Shown here: positions 62,697-64,000 of the stretch, piece by piece | How positions within the stretch are numbered: position 1 is the first letter of the stretch | Layout of the letters: each line of letters starts with the position of its first letter | NCBI GenBank assembly: GCA_016705695.1 | Contig: JADJLA010000002.1 | Span: forward strand, 492,284 to 556,283 | Reading direction: 5' to 3' | DNA length: 64,000 bases | Source of the DNA: Sphingobacteriaceae bacterium | Lineage (GTDB): Bacteria > Bacteroidota > Bacteroidia > B-17B0 > Aurantibacillaceae | Program-made: the position numbers and the translations under genes | The notes under the pieces: generated by a model | Told to the model about the DNA's origin: nothing | Databases searched by the model: none | The model's input: only the letters and a program-made list of their open reading frames with translations

Positions 62697-63218
62697 TTAT
62701 TCGCTCAATAGTTCCCATTTTTTACCACCGGAATCAATAAAATTTATCAATTGGCCATTTTCGATGGTCAACTGTTTTAATGGACAAAAAGAATTATTTA
62801 ATGTTTCAAATTTATCTATAATTAAATCCGCATCCAGAATTGTTTTTATTTTTATTTCCCTTGTTTTAAACCACGAGGAGAACAAAACATAACTGTAATC
62901 TTTAGGATCTTTAATAAAATAATAAGAATAAATGAAGTTGATTTTCACACATTTGTAATCACTGTATATTCCATTATTGCATTTCGCATCAGAAAAGAAA
63001 GATGAATTAGAGTTTTGAATACTTTTGTTTTGAAATCGAATATTTACAAATCTGAGAGTGTCACTATTATTAATGAATAGTTTATCGCTCCTATGTGAAA
63101 GAGTATCAATATTCAACAACTTATAATTCATTTGAGGACATACTGTTGTGTTACATGAAAATAACACTCCTAGAATACTGACAAAACAAAGAAATGCAGG
63201 GTTTTTAATTACAGACAT
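62697..63218 (-). CDS. Small lipoprotein of unknown function
   Basis: 173 residues. Lipoprotein signal (PAFLCFVSILGVLFSCNT). Mature part beta-rich, with CKCVKINFIYSYYFIKDPKDYSYVLFSSWFK-like segment; no family recognised. It lies 10 bases after the Rhs alpha/beta-hydrolase cassette on the same strand, again the immunity position. Confidence 0.6.
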   Translation of the reverse strand: MSVIKNPAFLCFVSILGVLFSCNTTVCPQMNYKLLNIDTLSHRSDKLFINNSDTLRFVNIRFQNKSIQNSNSSFFSDAKCNNGIYSDYKCVKINFIYSYYFIKDPKDYSYVLFSSWFKTREIKIKTILDADLIIDKFETLNNSFCPLKQLTIENGQLINFIDSGGKKWELLSE

Positions 63219-63228
63219 AATTATTTAG

Positions 63229-64000
63229 TTACTTTGGTTTTTCTACTTCCGCCTTAGCTTTTTCAAGTTTCGGAAACCATACTTCAAAATTCTTATTACT
63301 TGGACAATGTTCTGAATAACCACAGCCACCACCATCGTGTTGATCTTTAAAGAAAATATCTTTATCAGCATTATTTGGAACAGGTCCGTTCTTTAAATCA
63401 TCCCAATTAGAGCCCAAATTTTGTATCACATCACCTATAGCATTTATAGTGTAAAATTTGACAGGGCTGTTTTTCTCAAGAACCTGTTCTTTTCTATCAG
63501 GTGTATTCATTGCTATAATGTTTACTTCAGAAGGTCTAATTAATTTATTAGTTACCAAGAAGTTTACTGCTTCAATTGCAACATTACCTCCATGACTATG
63601 TCCAACTATAGTTACAGGTTCTCCCGGGACTCTGTGCTGCAATATATAAGCGGCAAGTTGAATGCCAGCTTGCTGCCTAGCTTCATTTGAATTATCACCA
63701 GACCATTCAAAATCTATGTCACTTGTTGAGTTTCCAAAAAGTTTAGGGAGTTCTTGAACAACTTTATCCGCCTTTTCAAAGAAATAAGCTCCGGTGTTAA
63801 AATTCACTCCAACAAAGTCGAAATTAGTTGTTCCGTGAACAAAAAACGCTTCTAATCCATCCAAATCAATGGCTTGAAGTGGTGTGTTACTAGCAAATTG
63901 ATAAGTAGTAAGATCAGCGTACTTTGATGATAAAGGATCAACACTCAAAAACCTTCCCAATCTATTATCATAAATTCTCATCCCATAATCCTGCTGATTC
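63229..64000 (-). CDS. Rhs C-terminal cassette with alpha/beta-hydrolase (lipase-like) tip, partial
   Basis: Runs off the window at its 5' end; the frame is open to base 64000 (reading NQQDYG before MRIYDNRLGRFLSVDP). Core end as in the plus-strand cassette: RIYDNRLGRFLSVDPLSSKYADLTTYQFASNTPLQAIDLDGLEA. The tip has an esterase/lipase nucleophile elbow (TIVGHSHGGNVAI), preceded by AFFVHGTTNFD (oxyanion region), and a late DxxxH-type stretch (FFKDQHDGGGC). Likely a phospholipase-like toxin tip. Upstream Rhs body lies outside the window. Confidence 0.78.
   Translation of the reverse strand, partial: NQQDYGMRIYDNRLGRFLSVDPLSSKYADLTTYQFASNTPLQAIDLDGLEAFFVHGTTNFDFVGVNFNTGAYFFEKADKVVQELPKLFGNSTSDIDFEWSGDNSNEARQQAGIQLAAYILQHRVPGEPVTIVGHSHGGNVAIEAVNFLVTNKLIRPSEVNIIAMNTPDRKEQVLEKNSPVKFYTINAIGDVIQNLGSNWDDLKNGPVPNNADKDIFFKDQHDGGGCGYSEHCPSNKNFEVWFPKLEKAKAEVEKPK

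Overview
This window is a low-GC chromosomal segment from a member of the Bacteroidota (Bacteroidia in the broad sense). Four things point there: type IX secretion sorting domains on two FG-GAP proteins, promoters of the Bacteroidota type (TTG, about 18-20 bases, TAnnTTTG), almost no Shine-Dalgarno sequences, and family content such as DUF4294, DUF2851, the one-piece CcmF/CcsA protein and fused isobutyryl-CoA mutase. I cannot name genus or species from the sequence.

Bases 1-24,800 are ordinary core genome. They hold dCMP deaminase, histidine-degradation FTCD, Tag glycosylase, a cytochrome c maturation operon (ccmB, C, D, E, F), a DUF2520 oxidoreductase, a KdsC-like phosphatase, a UbiA prenyltransferase, Maf, an ABC exporter, a RelE/ParE-type toxin-antitoxin pair, a biotin carboxylase, Nif3, a zinc-ribbon coiled-coil protein and IcmF. 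CcmE carries a CxxxY motif where the classical protein has HxxxY. Several intergenic gaps hold different long imperfect palindromes, probably dispersed repeat elements.

Bases 24,900-36,000 look like an integrative element beside tRNA-Glu(UUC). A tyrosine integrase follows the tRNA. Tandem 11-bp repeats (consensus near WWTGTKTCACY) lie between tRNA and integrase, and related tandem copies recur at 35,882-35,914, 49,520-49,541 and 50,730-50,750. Each distal copy is followed by a T-loop-like motif (GGGTTCGAGTT or a degenerate form). This suggests one element, or several accreted ones. The cargo between 26.4 and 35.6 kb is four small unknown genes, a 1252-residue protein with a nuclease-like N-terminus, a small lamin-tail-like protein and a 941-residue dynamin-like GTPase. 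I read it as a candidate, undescribed defence set.

Bases 36,100-49,500 hold a secreted-enzyme cluster: three beta-lactamase-fold serine hydrolases, an S41 peptidase, a PDZ-alpha/beta hydrolase, two FG-GAP/ASPIC-UnbV proteins exported by type IX secretion, a MarR regulator with a promoter/operator in front of it, and an AraC regulator with a C-terminal frameshift. A perfect 19-bp motif occurs at the same distance and orientation upstream of the first FG-GAP gene and the PDZ hydrolase gene, which are the outermost enzyme/FG-GAP genes of the cluster.

Bases 51,100-58,550 hold a type II secretion/type IV pilus-like operon (ATPase, secretin, PilM/N-like, PilO-like, a fibronectin-like lipoprotein, PilP-like) next to an orphan NarL-type response regulator. 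The secretin N-terminus is out of frame with its body, and no pseudopilin or GspF gene is present here. Near-identical 19-20-bp palindromes flank the regulator gene.

Bases 59,000-64,000 hold a second tyrosine recombinase and two headless Rhs C-terminal cassettes pointing at each other, with near-identical core DNA in inverted orientation and small exported proteins between them. This looks like a polymorphic-toxin tip region with possible inversion.

Three genes (DUF2851, the AraC regulator, the secretin) are broken at or beside homopolymers, so sequencing error must be excluded before calling them pseudogenes.
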